Source of the DNA: Coleophoma eucalyptorum
Lineage: Eukaryota > Ascomycota > Leotiomycetes > Helotiales > Dermateaceae
Assembly: GCA_026120035.1 (NCBI GenBank)
Contig: JALRME010000027.1
Coordinates: forward strand, 248,001 to 312,000
Direction of reading: 5' to 3'
DNA length: 64,000 bases
Shown one piece after another: positions 22,402 through 34,525 of the stretch (its first letter is position 1; each line of letters begins with the position of its first letter). The notes under the pieces were generated by a model, which was given only the letters and a program-made list of their open reading frames with translations, was not told where the DNA came from and did no database searches. A program made the position numbers and the translations under genes.

Positions 22402-23951
22402 TCACAATCTACCAACGAACGCCTTAACCTCCTGCATTAAAATCCTCAACGCATCATGATCATGCCAAAAATGCCCACCCTCTTCCACCTCGACGAATCT
22501 AAACCCCGACTTGCCCTCCTCCCTGGCCTTCTCCAACTTCTCACACCAACTCCTCAGTTTCCTAACCGATATCAAATTATCATCTTGACAAAACGCCGTC
22601 AACGTAGGATTTGTCACAAATTTCAACTCATCGGTCGTAATCAGTTCTTTCTCGTGCCCTTTTGCATACTGCGCGGTTCGCGATGAGGTCCACATCGTTG
22701 CCAGGCTCCCCACAAGCCCTTTGGGCGGCGAGATAAGGAGGTATGCCGTGTCGACCTGCATTATGCCTGGGATTTCCTCGAGCAAGTTGCTGTGGGTGTC
22801 TGCTGTTTCGGGCTTACTGCTTCCACTAGGCAGAGTAAGTGAACTCTCAGATGCACCTGCTTTGGTCTTTATCGATGAGTCCATGGAACCCAAGCTGTCG
22901 TCTCGCTGGGATGGACACCGACTTGTCCTTGCGAGCGACCTCACCCTATCTAAGCTCATCCGCACACGTTCGGGCGCCTCGATTGTGAAGGAGCGCCGCG
23001 ATCGATGTGATTCGTGGCTTGACCGCCGCAGGTCTTCCTCCCCGCCCATTCGTACGCCCAGACTTGATTTTGGGGCTTTGCCGTTATCATCAATCTTGAT
23101 GAGGCTACGTCCGCTTCGAGGTGGTGAGTTGGCTGCTGCTTGTGAAAGCAAGGCCTCGAAGCGGGTTTGTAGCATCTCGTTCTGTTGTGTTGCGAGGTTT
23201 TGGGCTCGCAGTCGGATCTCTGCATGTGGACTGCCATGCTGTGGGGTGTTGAAGAGGGGGAGGAGGGTTGGTGAGGAGAGGGGTGGGGTGGGAGACAGGT
23301 CGTTATGAGGCCTCCGTATGAGTAACCGGCAAGAATTAGAAGTGGGCTGGTGGACGTTGTCGCTGTGATTACCGGGGAAGAAGGGGTGGACGTGTGGTTT
23401 GATTTTGGGATATGAGCTTGTATAACTTCAGAATCGTCATTCTCGACGTTTGAAAATGGGGAGTGGTCAAGAGAGCGACTGCGCAGTGTTGGTGGTGAGA
23501 GAAAGTGCATATAGTATCGCATAAAGCCAATCATCGAGATGTAGTCGCCCTGCTCTGGTTTCGAGGACCATGATGTTGCGCCTTTCGAGGATCCAGCACC
23601 TCTGAATCAATTTAGCATGTAAAAGAGCACCAGGCGAGGGTGGCCTACCTGAAATTGAACGTGCCAACAATAAAGCCCTGCTTCAAAATTGTCGATGCAA
23701 CAATACCAACAACAGCATCATCATAGCAACCTGTATACCAGTCATTATCAACTCGCGCTGAGCTGCTGATGCAACAGACCTCCTAAGGGCGCATATGGAT
23801 GTGCTACGATAGCAGCCTTCTTTTCCCACGGAGTAGAAACCTGCGAAACCGTACTCGGGTTTAGACGCAGCGGATGGTATACTCTGCAGTCTAGCACAGT
23901 ATCATCGTGGATCGAGGGGATGGTGAAGACTATGGTTGGTGGTGGGAGCAT
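22402..23951 (-). CDS. Alpha/beta hydrolase with apparent frameshift
   Basis: Exons 23951..23780, 23730..23649 and 23601..22402 join in phase. They encode an alpha/beta hydrolase with the N-terminal block AAIVAHPYAPLGG, the nucleophile elbow AGYSYGG (codons at 23310..23327), an acid-containing loop FCQDDNLIS and the His motif EEGGHFWHD. After GYSYGGLITT the frame must shift: the natural continuation (NTPQHGSPHAEIRLRA and the rest to the stop at 22402) lies in the -1 frame. The third exon is one base short of the length needed for a continuous frame. No GT..AG intron that I tried bridges the two frames without a stop. It is either a 1-nt deletion (allele or pseudogene) or an assembly error in a C-rich stretch at about 23240..23305. 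The substrate is unknown. Confidence 0.75.
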
Positions 23952-24885
23952 GGCAGGCAATGTAAGTCCTTCTCGCTGACAACTCTCGTGTCTTGTAAGG
24001 CAGACTCTTTGGGGTGTGCATGTTGAGGTGGACAGTGTGGTCTCTGTGAGAGGAAGAGAGTTTATAAATTAGTCACATAGCGGACGATGTCATGGTGAAT
24101 AGAGAAGCTGTTGTGATGATGTTGTCCCACCTCGGCTGCGCTCTGCTTTAATGCTTTAAGCTTGGATATCCCACCTACCCCCCTGCAGATCTACCGGGAA
24201 GAGCTTGCGAACACCAATTACACTTTACCACCTTTGGCTCACAAGTGCTTTCGTCAATAAATTCACGCATCTTTAATTTTTGCTTTAATGCAGCTCGTAA
24301 ATACTGTTGTTAAATGTCATGATATATGATATAGCATGGTATAGTCATGGACTACTATGGGGGTCAGGGCTTGGAGAACCCTTGTCTTTGCATGTGATCC
24401 AAAATCAGCCTCAATTCTATAGCAATCTCACCCTATACACATAGTATCTAAGGTCGAGGCATGTAACCTCTTGTCTCCATACACATTCAAATCCTTACTC
24501 CACGTAATATGAGGGGTTGGTTATGATTCAAAAGTTTTTGCTCTTGTAATCGATCGCCTCCATTCTCACTTAAATTCGAAGCACTTCTATTTTGGGTTGT
24601 GGGTTCCCTACTTCTCCCACTTCCATAACATCAGTAACGCGACGGGGGGTTAAGGCATGCAGCAAGTCGAGTAATTGCAATAATGTTGCAGGTCTCCTTT
24701 AGTGAGGTCTTCTGTGTTCTTCAATCAATCAAAATGCCTCAAAATTTAAAGGCTGATCTACACACTCACGTTCACATAAGCATAATTTCTATCTCTGGAT
24801 GATAAGAGAAGTCATCATATGTACAATCTACTACATCTACGAAATCCCCTAAGCGATCATCTTCAACCAACATTTGCAAATGCGC
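23952..24885. other. Intergenic region
   Basis: 934 bp between the hydrolase start and the end of a small membrane-protein gene on the same strand. It is AT-rich in places; I see no gene or notable repeat. Confidence 0.5.
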
Positions 24886-25550
24886 CTATACTGCGTTGTA
24901 AGGTGGTGGTGCTCTACTGGCACCACTCTTTAACGTACTTCCTGCGCTTGCTGTTGCAAGCTGCTCCGTTTGTGACGATAGACCCTCTCTGGTAATTCGA
25001 ATTCCTGCTGTAGCTGAACTTGCAACAGTTTGCTGTCTCCTTCCAGATCTTGTATTGGTCACAGGTTGTAGAGGAATAGTTGGTGGAGCCTCTTCGTTCC
25101 TAACCTTCTTCCTCTGCGCAATTAAGTGCTGCACCAACTTAATGCAGCAGCCAGCCAAATATATTCCGACGATGCCGATAAATATAATGCTCACAAATTT
25201 CCCCTGATAATATCCAATTTAGTGAGTGCCTCTAATACCAAAAAGAGAATTCTTCACGGCAGCCTCCAATTCATGGGTCTTACTATTGTTTCTAAAGAAT
25301 ACGCCGAAGAGCTTTTAGCCGCCCCACCCGCTGTCAGATCTCGACGATGAGAAATTGCATGGCTGTATGTCCAATCGATATAAGGGTTCTCTCGACATGT
25401 CGAGTTGTAGACCCGCTCTGGGCTTGGACCAGTCTTGTTTAATACTTCGTTGAACATCTTGAGAGCGGGGACGGATATGTGCTTCGTTGAGTGTAAAAGA
25501 AACTCGCCGCACGGACAATTGTGAAATTGAAATCCAGAAAGAAAAACCAT
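24886..25550 (-). CDS. Small single-pass membrane protein with PPPY tail
   Basis: Not recognised by family. Exon 1 (25550..25284) and exon 2 (25203..24886) join in phase 0 across an 80-nt intron (GTAAGA..TCAG) and give 194 residues. The first ~90 residues carry several Cys and two possible N-glycosylation sites (LNKTG, YNSTC). A single hydrophobic span follows (VSIIFIGIVGIYLAGCC, about 93-110), then a basic stop-transfer patch QRKKVR and a Ser/Thr/Pro-rich tail ending APPPYNAV. The PPPY motif is a potential WW-domain (Rsp5-type ubiquitin ligase) docking site. It has the same layout as the next gene upstream, on the same strand. The exon boundary at the transmembrane segment supports the model. 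Confidence 0.6.
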
Positions 25551-25793
25551 TCTAGATATAGTAGGTGAAATCCTCTAAGTAGACGGCAATTTCCTCACGC
25601 CAGTACAATGCCCTGGTGAAACGGACTGGTTTTGATGATCTAGCTAGTTGGCGTCGCTTAACTTAAATATGATTAGGCACGTTCAAGCTTGATGGATTCT
25701 GGAACATCCCGACACGTATTTTCGGTACCGCAAACATGAATTTTAATAGGTATCAATAATGAAATTGATATTTTGACGAAACGCAATTGCCAA

Positions 25794-26350
25794 TCATCTC
25801 CAAAAGTTTTGCTTGGAAAGCCGAGTCGTATATGCTGGAGCCGGCTCTGCCAGAATGGCTTCAATCTTCTCCTGCATAGGCTCGGCATATCCAGCCTCTA
25901 TATCTAGGTTTCTTTCATATTTTCTATGGGGGAGCACCGACCTCCCATTCTTGCTCAGATGTTGTCCAGCCCAAGATGCACCTTGTCCTTTAAATACCTC
26001 TATTCCTGTCCTCGTTTTCTGCTTGCAGCCGTAGATAGTGCTGATCAAGATGAACATAGCAACTCCAGCGGTGATGACAAGTATGGGCATATAATCCTAA
26101 TTTATATTTCAGTAAAGCCTACTTTATCGTACTGTGATACGCTTACTGTCCCCTGGGCCCGGGGCTCTTTGCTGATGATGTTTGGTGCAGCTTGCTCGTT
26201 GGAAATCATCATGAGCCGCTTTACATGAACAATTGCTGAAGATGTTGTCTTATCTTTGAAAATGTCAAGCTTGTGAGGGGTGATATGCTTGTCTTGAAAG
26301 CTATCTAGCTTGTGCGCTGTGATGAGGCTATAGATCGGTTTTAACATCAT
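25794..26350 (-). CDS. Small single-pass membrane protein with PAPAY tail
   Basis: Not recognised. Exons 26350..26147 and 26096..25794 (51-nt intron, phase 0) give 168 residues from the first ATG (MMLKPIYSL). A hydrophobic span (ILVITAGVAMFILISTIYG, about 72-90) is followed by a Lys/Arg patch (CKQKTRTG) and a cytoplasmic-type tail ending EPAPAYTTRLSKQNFWR. The frame stays open upstream to about 26461 and encodes a signal-peptide-like run (FLFLISIFLIISALP), but it has no ATG. So either an upstream exon supplies the start or the signal has been lost. With that segment the protein would be type I, like its downstream neighbour. Confidence 0.5.
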
Positions 26351-26982
26351 TTTGGTTATCGATTTATTGGAGTGTTTCCGTTGGCTCTTCGAGAATGAAT
26401 ATGATATCTCTGGCAGCGCTGAAATTATTAAAAAAATGGAAATCAGGAACAAAAACGAAGTCTAGCTATAAACTTCAGAATCTGGATTAAGCGGTCAGAT
26501 TGGGAACTTTCTCTACTACCCACAATATACTATTTCTCCTTAGAATGAGACTAGATGGTCTAGGTCCATTCTATGGATGAATTCGCGCACAGGAATGATC
26601 AGGCCAAGTGCCTACATACTGTCACACACCCTGCTGATTTGAGTGGTACCAAGAAATCAGATGCGAAAAATATAATTCTGAATCCTACTTAGACAACAAG
26701 CACCAACTTGGCCGACAACTTACACGTGCACTTGAAGTTAGAACTTAGGCATAGACACTATGTATCTATATGTCGCAGATCAAAATTTGTATTCGATGGC
26801 GTGTAGTGTGTAAGTAAAGTTAGAGTATTGTACCATGATACTCCAGTTCCCCATGCAAATATGCGCTTTCGCTTTTGACGATTCTTTTTAAGACAACAAG
26901 AAGAAAGAAAACTTTGTGCCATATCAACCACCAAACCTGGTTTGATCGATCCGTCCCGATTTATCCACTATCAGCCATACTA
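26351..26982. other. Intergenic region
   Basis: 632 bp between the small membrane-protein gene and the SPT5 stop. Its start-side part contains the in-frame hydrophobic extension (to about 26461) mentioned for the neighbouring gene. Otherwise AT-rich and without a recognisable feature. Confidence 0.5.
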
Positions 26983-29900
26983 CTAATCCTCATATCTGGG
27001 TCCGTCATCCTGCCAGTTCGCAGCAGGCGTTTCTGGCATTCCACTGTAGGCTCCAGGTGTGGGAGCAGCATAGTACCCTTGCTGGGCTCCTGGGGTTGGG
27101 GCATCCATTGGTGCAGGTGTTGGTGCATTCCAGGCACCACTACCATAGCCCGAAGCTTGGTTGCTCTGCGGTGCAGGTGTAGGAGCATTATAGGCTGCAG
27201 GCGTTGGTGCATTGTATGGCTGGTTGTAGTTCGCAGGTGTGGGAGCATTGTATGCACCAGGCGTAGGAGCATTGTACGGTGCTGGCGTAGGAGCAGAATA
27301 GGCACCGGGTGTTGGTGCATTCATGGCCGCAGGAGTGGGTGCAGAGTATTGATTTGCGCCTGGGGTAGGTGCATCATATGCTGCTGAACCCCAACCGTTG
27401 GATTGGTTTTGATTATCAGAATTGGACTGGTATGCAGGGGTCTTGGACCCCCAAGTATCGTTGCCGGAGTAAGCAGGGGTCTTCGAACCCCAAGAGTCGC
27501 CTCCATACGCTGGGGTCTTCGAACCTGCCGAGAAGCCATCATGTGCTGGCGTCTTGGCTGAAGAAGACCAGGCTGGTGTCCGGTTGCCACCTCCATAGGC
27601 AGTACGACTGCCATCAGCATATGGGTTGCTAGTTCTTGATCCGTCCTGCCAAGCAGGTGTACGACCACCGTCCCCAGAAGACTTCCAGGCTGGGGTACGT
27701 CCACCGTTGGCTCCTCCAGCAGGAGCTGCTGTTTGTTAGCATTGCAACTAGAATCATAATTTGGGTCGACTTACTTCTTCCCCATGCTGGAGTACGTTCT
27801 GTACCAGCACTTGCCATAGGAGTCCTACCGCCGTCCCAAGCGCCAGTATTTGTTGCACCACCATATCCCCCTCTGCCTCGGGGTGCTCCACCGCCTCTAC
27901 CACCGCCGCCACCTCTTGAGTTCGGATCGATTGATGCTCCACTGATTTTATCTTTAAATCCGAGAGCGTCCTTTGGAACATTGACCGTCTTATTCTTGGT
28001 GTGAAGTTCAACTCGTGCATTAGTATCAGTGGTCTCTTTCACAATCCCAAGTAATCCTTTGTATGGCCCTTTTCGGATGGTGACTGTCTGACCGATAGAG
28101 CGGTCTCGACCCATGAATTTTGGAGGAGGCATATCAGTGTTTCCATGAGGGTTTCGCTTCATGGCCGGATTCATGGAATTGAGATCAGGCCCAGCAGATG
28201 CTGCAGCGACACGACCTCCCTTTGCTGAGATTGTAGAAACCCCAGTTGTCCGCGCAACAAAGACACCAGCATTCTCGTTATGTGTTGTGCTATGCAAGAA
28301 AAGGTAGGCTCGATGAATGTGTATGATCTTTCCAGACCTGCTTTCTCCGCCATATTCCTTGACCACGTCATCCAGTCGAATTTCAGAGCCCGTTCGGTCA
28401 GTTGCTACGGCGAACTTGCGTTTCTCGAGCTTGTTGGAAATTTGAGATGGCATCACCATGCGGCTCTGGCCATTCTGGTCAAGTACCATCAAAGACTCGC
28501 GATCAACCTTGACAACGCAAGCTACAGTAGAAGGATCAAGCTGAACGAGATCCCAAAGCTCATATTGGCCAAGAGAGCCTCCACCACCGGAATCACTGGC
28601 TTCTCGTAAATCTTTGCTGAAGACTGTAATCTCAGTATTGCCTTGGTCACTCAAAAGAGTGACTCGATCCTCCACAATCTTCACCACCATTCCAACCTCG
28701 TCTCGGAAACGGCTCCCGCCAATAACCTTAACATGGTCGCCCTCTCGGAAACGTTTGCGAAGTCCCTTAACAGGAACTTCGATAGTTTGTCCGCGTAGTG
28801 CACCTTCTGTCACTGCCATTGTGACGATGTCACCTTGTACGGATACCGCTTTTCCTACAACACCCTTCTGTTCGCCCTCATAGACCTCGATAACATCACC
28901 AGGAAGATATGAAGCATTTGCGGTGCTTGCTTTCAAACTGGCTGCCAATGCATTGAGATCCAAGTTCTCTGTGCCATCTTCAGCACCAGAAGCAAACCTT
29001 GTAACTTCCTCAAGGGTTGGATTGACATCAGTTGTAGACAATACCTGAATTTTGACATCTTTCTCGCAGTAACCATTGATATATTCGTCACCAAGATACG
29101 TCCAAGTCTTTGTGTTTGGATTTCCTTGTAAATACTTCGCATGGCGTTTCTTAGCTTCTACTTCGCTGAACAAACGTTGTGGTGGTCGGGGACCAGCAGT
29201 GGCACGTTTTCGTTTTGCGCCATATGCATCTGATGGCGCATTTACATCTTCGTGGAGACCGTAGTCAAGACGAGGGACGTATCGAACGCGAAGTTCAAGT
29301 CCTGTATCTGTGACATCAATAACCTGTGCAAGATCTCCGGCGTACTTGGGAGGTCGTTTCAGTCGCACATAAGCTCCAGGCTCCAGAGTGGGACTCTTGG
29401 TGACTCGCAGCAGATCAGGCATCTCTTTGATTTCTACCAGCATCATCTTAGTCCGAGGATAAACATTCATAAGACCATCCATAGCAGTAAGGATGTCTGC
29501 TTGTCGCTGGGCTTCAACGTAGATAAAGCCTTTCATAGTTGACTGAGTTCCTCCTCGTTCGAAAGCACAAGTGATGGCCAACTCGTCTTTCGTACCAAGT
29601 CTTTCCTCGATACGCTTCATAATCGAAAACACAGCCTCTCGCTCCTTGCCTTCCTTACATCGGACAGCCCAGATACTTGGGTCGTCGACACTGGGAAGTA
29701 ATAAGCGCTTTGGTACGACAGCTGAATCACCAAGACCTCGCCCAGATCTTTTATTCGCATATCTTTGCCGCAGGATCTCAGCTTGCTTTTCAGCATCCAA
29801 GCTGGCCTCCATCTCTCGTCTCCTATCCAATTCCCTGTGACGTCTATCATCGATCTCTCCTCCTGCTGGTAGATCTGCAACATCATCTGGATGTGTATCT

Positions 29901-30432
29901 GCAATGAAGTTGTCCTTGATTTCGTTAAGCTCATCCTCATCATCGTCGTTCTCGTCCTCATCCTCGTCGACTTCGGCTTCAACATCAAGAAACTGGTTGC
30001 GGCGTTCACGGCGGCGTTTGCGACGATGACCCTAAGTCACAAGTCAGTCATCGCGAATTCTGCCATTGATGACTGGTAAATCATTCAGAGTGGCGCGTAA
30101 CTTACTGTGATTTCTTCGTCCTCTTCATCTTCTTCCTCCTCATCGTCGTCTTCATCATCATTTGCTCCTGCCGCTGTATCTTCTCCTTCGCCTTCTGCGT
30201 CTTCGTCGTCTCCCTCGCCCTCGTCTTCCTCGTCCGAAGCATGCCTTCGACCATTCGAAGATGCGGCATTAGTATCCCGCCTGGATACATCATTCTTCAA
30301 TTGCGCGCCAGCATCATCATCGTCCGAGCCTCCTGCTTCTTCGTTGTCCGAGAGATCAGCTGGTTGCGGATTGAAGTCATCTTCATCTTCGCTTTCGTCG
30401 AATTGCGCGTTGAGTAGGTTGGCAGTCGACAT
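26983..30432 (-). CDS. SPT5: Transcription elongation factor Spt5
   Basis: Subunit of DSIF (Spt4-Spt5), which binds RNA polymerase II and supports elongation and RNA processing in the nucleus. Exons 30432..30106, 30031..27775 and 27728..26983 give 1109 residues. Order: an acidic N-terminus (about 1-165, almost pure Glu/Asp runs), the NusG-like NGN domain (about 229-315, starting IWAVRCKEG), several KOW modules ([41 protein letters not shown]), then a long C-terminal repeat region. The repeats come in two styles: R/K-TPAW/Y units and then about eleven APTP units (NAPTPGAYN type), which are targets of CDK9-type kinases in other species. The protein ends GPRYED. A smaller acidic exon 1 is separated by a 74-nt intron. 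Confidence 0.97.
27050..27380 (-). repeat. APTP-type octapeptide repeats of the Spt5 C-terminal region
   Basis: About eleven imperfect copies of a roughly 24-nt unit encoding (N/S/D/A)APTPxxY. Just upstream on the coding strand, units encoding GSKTPAY and GGRTPAW are also repeated. The unit length is irregular near the end (GYGSGAW spacer). Confidence 0.85.
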
Positions 30433-30746
30433 TTTGATGATGAGAAGGGGAGGCGATGTAACCTCGAGAAATGGAGGGGGGTCGAGGGTATTTGTACTCC
30501 AGGCTGCTCGATCAGTACTTTCTTTGATGCCAGAGCTTCGAGGTGAGCCAAACGCGCTAAGGAGTATATTTAATCCGACCACGTGATAAAGAAAAGTAGC
30601 AGCGAGCAAGTCCCGAAACCGAGCTTGTTCGCTTCTTAGCCAACCCCTCTCCTTGAATTGAGTATCTAAATCCGTACTTTAGAGTAGTTATGGAATTACA
30701 CATCAGCGTGGGATCATTCCTATAGTTGACCTCAGAAGCACTTACG
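30433..30746. other. Divergent promoter of SPT5 and the MDR gene
   Basis: 314 bp shared between two divergent start codons. No clear TATA box or other element is seen. Confidence 0.5.
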
Positions 30747-32106
30747 ATGAGAGCTGTATATATCGATGAGTTTGTGAAGGTATGTTTTGTCCAGAGCGAG
30801 TAACCCTTCAGGCATGTGCTAACGTCGTCAATTGTAGAACTATGATGAGATCAAAGTGTCCGATGTACCGAGACTTCAACCGAAGGAGGATGAAGTGTTG
30901 GTATCGGTTGCTGCTGCTGGTGTCAACTTCGTTGATCTGTTATATGTAAGTCGCCGTGTATCACGGCCTTTTGCTTTGAACTTCTTGATTTAGCGAGCAT
31001 GCGTTTGCAGTATATCAAAGGTCGAAGTACTAGCCACCTTACCTTATGATACCTATGTACAAAATCGTTCCACCTGCTTCAATGTCGGCTATTTAGAATC
31101 TCTTCTATAACATTTACATCTTGAAATAGATAGATTTGAATTACTTGCTTAATACTTAATATTTGCTCTAACAATAGTACTAGGCACGAGGCAAGCACCA
31201 GAATAACCGTTTTCTCGTAACACCGCCGTTCATTTTGGGACTTGAGTTTGCAGGAACAGTTATTTCTTGTCCCCAAAACTGCGGCTTTTCTGTCGGAGAG
31301 CGTGTATTTGGTGGAGCTCTAGGATCATACTCCTCGGAAATTGCCGTTAAACCTGCGATGTTACATCGCGTTCCAGCAGGCTGGTCATTCAGAGAAGCTG
31401 CAGGATTTGGGGCCACTGCGACAGTTAGCTATGGAGCACTTGTCATCCGAGCAAACTTACAAAAAGGAGAGACGGTACTTATTCATGCCGCTGCTGGCGG
31501 GTTGGGGTTGATGGCCGTTCAAATAGCGAAGGCAATCGGAGCACGAGTAATAGCCACCGCGGGCTCGAAAGAAAAGCTTGAAGTGACGAGGAGGTTTGGG
31601 GCTGATGAATTTGTGGACTATAGCGATAAGGAGTGGTATAAGCAAGTCCTGAAGTTGACAGATGGCACAGGAGTAGATATTGTATATGACTCTGTAGGGC
31701 TTGTTGATAAGAGCTTGAAATGCCTGAAGCACAAGGGAAAGGTGCTTGTCATAGGCTTTGCGGGAGTTGAAGGTAACTTGGAAAAGATTGCTATGAACAG
31801 AGTCCTCCTCAAACAGGCTCAAATTATTGGTTATGTAGGTCAAAGTTTCATGACTGCTGGGTGCATGATGCTAACTTTCGGTAGCGTTGGGGTGAGTCAG
31901 GTCGGAGATTCCCTGAAGAAACAGCTGAAGCCTGGAGAGGATTGGGACAATTACTCCAGGAAGGTTTCTTGAAGCCCACCGTTTTCGAGCGACGTTATGA
32001 CGGCTTGCAGAGCGTTGTAACGGCAATGAAAGATCTGAGCCAGCGTAAAGTATGGGGAAAAGCCGTGATCGATATAAGACCGGAGATCGAGAAACCTCGA
32101 CTATAA
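30747..32106 (+). CDS. Quinone-oxidoreductase-like MDR enzyme
   Basis: Medium-chain dehydrogenase/reductase of the NADPH:quinone reductase type. Exons 30747..30779, 30838..30945, 31184..31834 and 31885..32106 give 337 residues. The third intron is long for this window (238 nt). Motifs: GVNFVD near residue 40, ARGKHQNN, ILGLEFAGTV, the NADPH-binding AAAGGLGLMAVQIAKAIGA, and a C-terminal RWGESGRRFPEE..LKPTVFERRY..KVWGKAVI block found in quinone-oxidoreductase-like fungal proteins. No zinc-binding cysteines of classical ADHs are seen. It probably reduces quinones or enones in the cytosol; the exact substrate is open. It converges with the WDR68-type gene, 229 bp apart. Confidence 0.92.
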
Positions 32107-32335
32107 TACCAAAACGACGTCAGAAATATCTCACTCGGAAATGAAAATGAAAATTTTATTTCAATATGTTTCCATGACGCTTTTGACCTTTTAAGATAAG
32201 GATAAGCTCTATCATCATTTTCATCCCAATTGCCGGATATCTGATGCTGCGTCATTATTCCCAACCGAACGCCAGGCTGGAAAATGCGAATATACGCTCC
32301 ATTTACGTCTATGATCTTTGCGAACAAGACAATTT

Positions 32336-34525
32336 TTAAAGCTTTACTCCCCAAATTCCCCTACCTCCACTTACACCAAGCCAATCGCCACCGTCACTAC
32401 TCAAAGCACTATGAGGTGCCCAGCTAATGTTTCCAACTTCGTAGTCACACTGCCAAGCTGCTGATGGACCTCTTGTATTGTCAGATGCAGGGGCTCCATT
32501 TGCTGCCGGGCCAGGAGGAGGCATGGCGGAACTTTGGTTCAGTAAGTCCCATACTAATACCAGCGAATCATCGGCACCTGAGGCCAAAGTTCCTCTCCTA
32601 GATGGAGACCATTCTATGCAGTTGATGGAGGCTGCATGTCCCCGTAACTCCAATAACGCCTGCCCAGGTTGACGAACATCAAGAATACGAATTATGTTTG
32701 AATCTTGAGAGAATGTTGCCAACAAATGAGTATCATGCGGCGATGCTGCAAGGCGAAGGAGTGGTGGTGCATAAGACATGGTCTGTTGGGCCAATGTAGG
32801 ACTGATTCTTCCACCTCCAGGACTAGCATCTGTGATTATTCAGCATAGATTCATTCGACTGGAGATCATTTGCTCACCTTTGTCATCTTTAGCTGTAGGC
32901 TCATAGATGATTGTACTGTGCTCTAAGCTGCGCAAATCAAACATTCTTACACTCCCATCGGCACCGCAGCTAACAAAAACATCAACGCTATTGGCGCAGA
33001 ATCTGACGTCGAAGACTTCTTTATCGTGCGCAATCAGCTGGGTTTTGGCTGTCAAGGTTGGGATATCCCATATCGTGCACGTCGTATCGATACTTGAAGT
33101 TATTATCAGACTGGGAGAGACAGTATTCCAGTCAAGGGATGTCAACGGAGCAGTATGCTCAGGGGTTTTGGAATTAGACAACAATGCTAATGGTGTGAGT
33201 TTGCTCGGTGGTAAATCTCGCCCATGATTAGCTGATCTAGTGATCGAAGAACCTGGGGATGCAACAGGAGTTTCTGAAGGGAGAGACCAAAGCCTTAGGT
33301 GATCCCCCGAAGTAGCAAGAAGGTCGGTAGATTGCTTTGTGGACGAAGGAGGTTCCCACAGAAGACGTGTGACTGGGTAGGAATGCGTTGCCTCCGCAAT
33401 TTTAACAAAATCTAACCCGTATTTAGGTCCCCCGGGAGTATAAGATTCTTGTGGGGTAGGAGTGATTTGGGAATCCAAAATTTGAATCTGAATACTTTTA
33501 GTTAGAGCTCGAGTAGCAGAATCATATCAATTACATACGAAATTATGCCCATCCTCCAGATAACTGCCAATAGCCACCTTTCCTGCATCGTGATTTTGTG
33601 CTGGCCATTTACACCAGTCAAAGGCATACAAAGCCCATGGTGCCAAATAGTTGCTATTGGTGGGCGTCGCATTGACGCCGTCGTAGGAATATGGATTGGC
33701 TCCTGGTAGCCCTTCTGCAAGCACAGAATCTGCGCGAGGCCTGATATCCGCAAGTCCCAATGGTGTGTTCGAAACAGTACGCTGAGGGTTTTGGGCAGCA
33801 TATTTCTGCCCAACTGGTGACGTGAATTGACCTTGGTCAGTACCACCTGGAGTAGTGGCCGAGAAAGACCCATAGGACTGGCCATCGTAGCCACCAGCAG
33901 TAGGGCTTGATCGCGTGTAGTTGTGCGGAAGATTGACTCCTGAAGAGCGCGATGGTGTCGTATACTGATCTTGGGCTATGGTCGGTGGTAATGTAGGAAT
34001 GGTAGGAGCTGTATTTGCAGAAGTGGGACCAGGTCTACCAGGCTGCAGAGAACCTGGTAAATGACTAGTACCATGATACTGCCCACCATCCGGTGTTGCT
34101 TGCTCCAGACTTATTCGTGGACCAGTTGCGCCATACTCTCGTGGTGACAGTGGCCCTCGCTGAGCACCCAAATTAGGCGCGCTTGGTGGCATGTGAAGCT
34201 CGTCAGGATGCCTCCGCCTTGGAGTCTCGAATTGCTGTGAATTCATAGTTCCGCCAGGAGACATAGATGAGTTTGAAGGCAGCGGGTATGCGCCAGGCGG
34301 CGCAGATGCTCCAGAGTTAGGTCCAGACATATTTCCACTAGAATATCTATCGGTGCCAGCTGTCGTGCCTCGATGCGATAGTGCGTTGTTCAGATTGCCT
34401 GTAGGAGCTCCGTGGGAGCCTAGGCTTTGCGCTGCTTGCAGTAAACCGGAGGCAGCTTCAACAGGCATCCGCTGCGCATGGTGTTGTGAAGACGAGGACG
34501 ACGAATGAATATGAAAGGGCGGCAT
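32336..34525 (-). CDS. WD-repeat protein of the WDR68/DCAF7 type
   Basis: Exons 34525..33539, 33487..32878 and 32829..32336 give 696 residues. The C-terminal ~380 residues match the DCAF7/WDR68 (HAN11/TTG1) layout: an entry APWALYAFDWCKWP, then IAIGSYLEDGHNF-like text, VTRLLWEPP, LTSLDWN, VFDVRFCANSVDVF and a final NISWAPHS..WLGVSGGRGIWGVKL. This family scaffolds DYRK-family kinases and cullin-type E3 ligases. Unlike animal homologs of about 340 residues, this one has a ~310-residue N-terminal extension rich in Ser, Pro, Gln and Gly, starting MPPFHIHSSSSSSQ. The ATG at 34525 is the first one; two GTG codons precede it. It is divergent from the phosphopantetheine adenylyltransferase gene. Confidence 0.88.
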
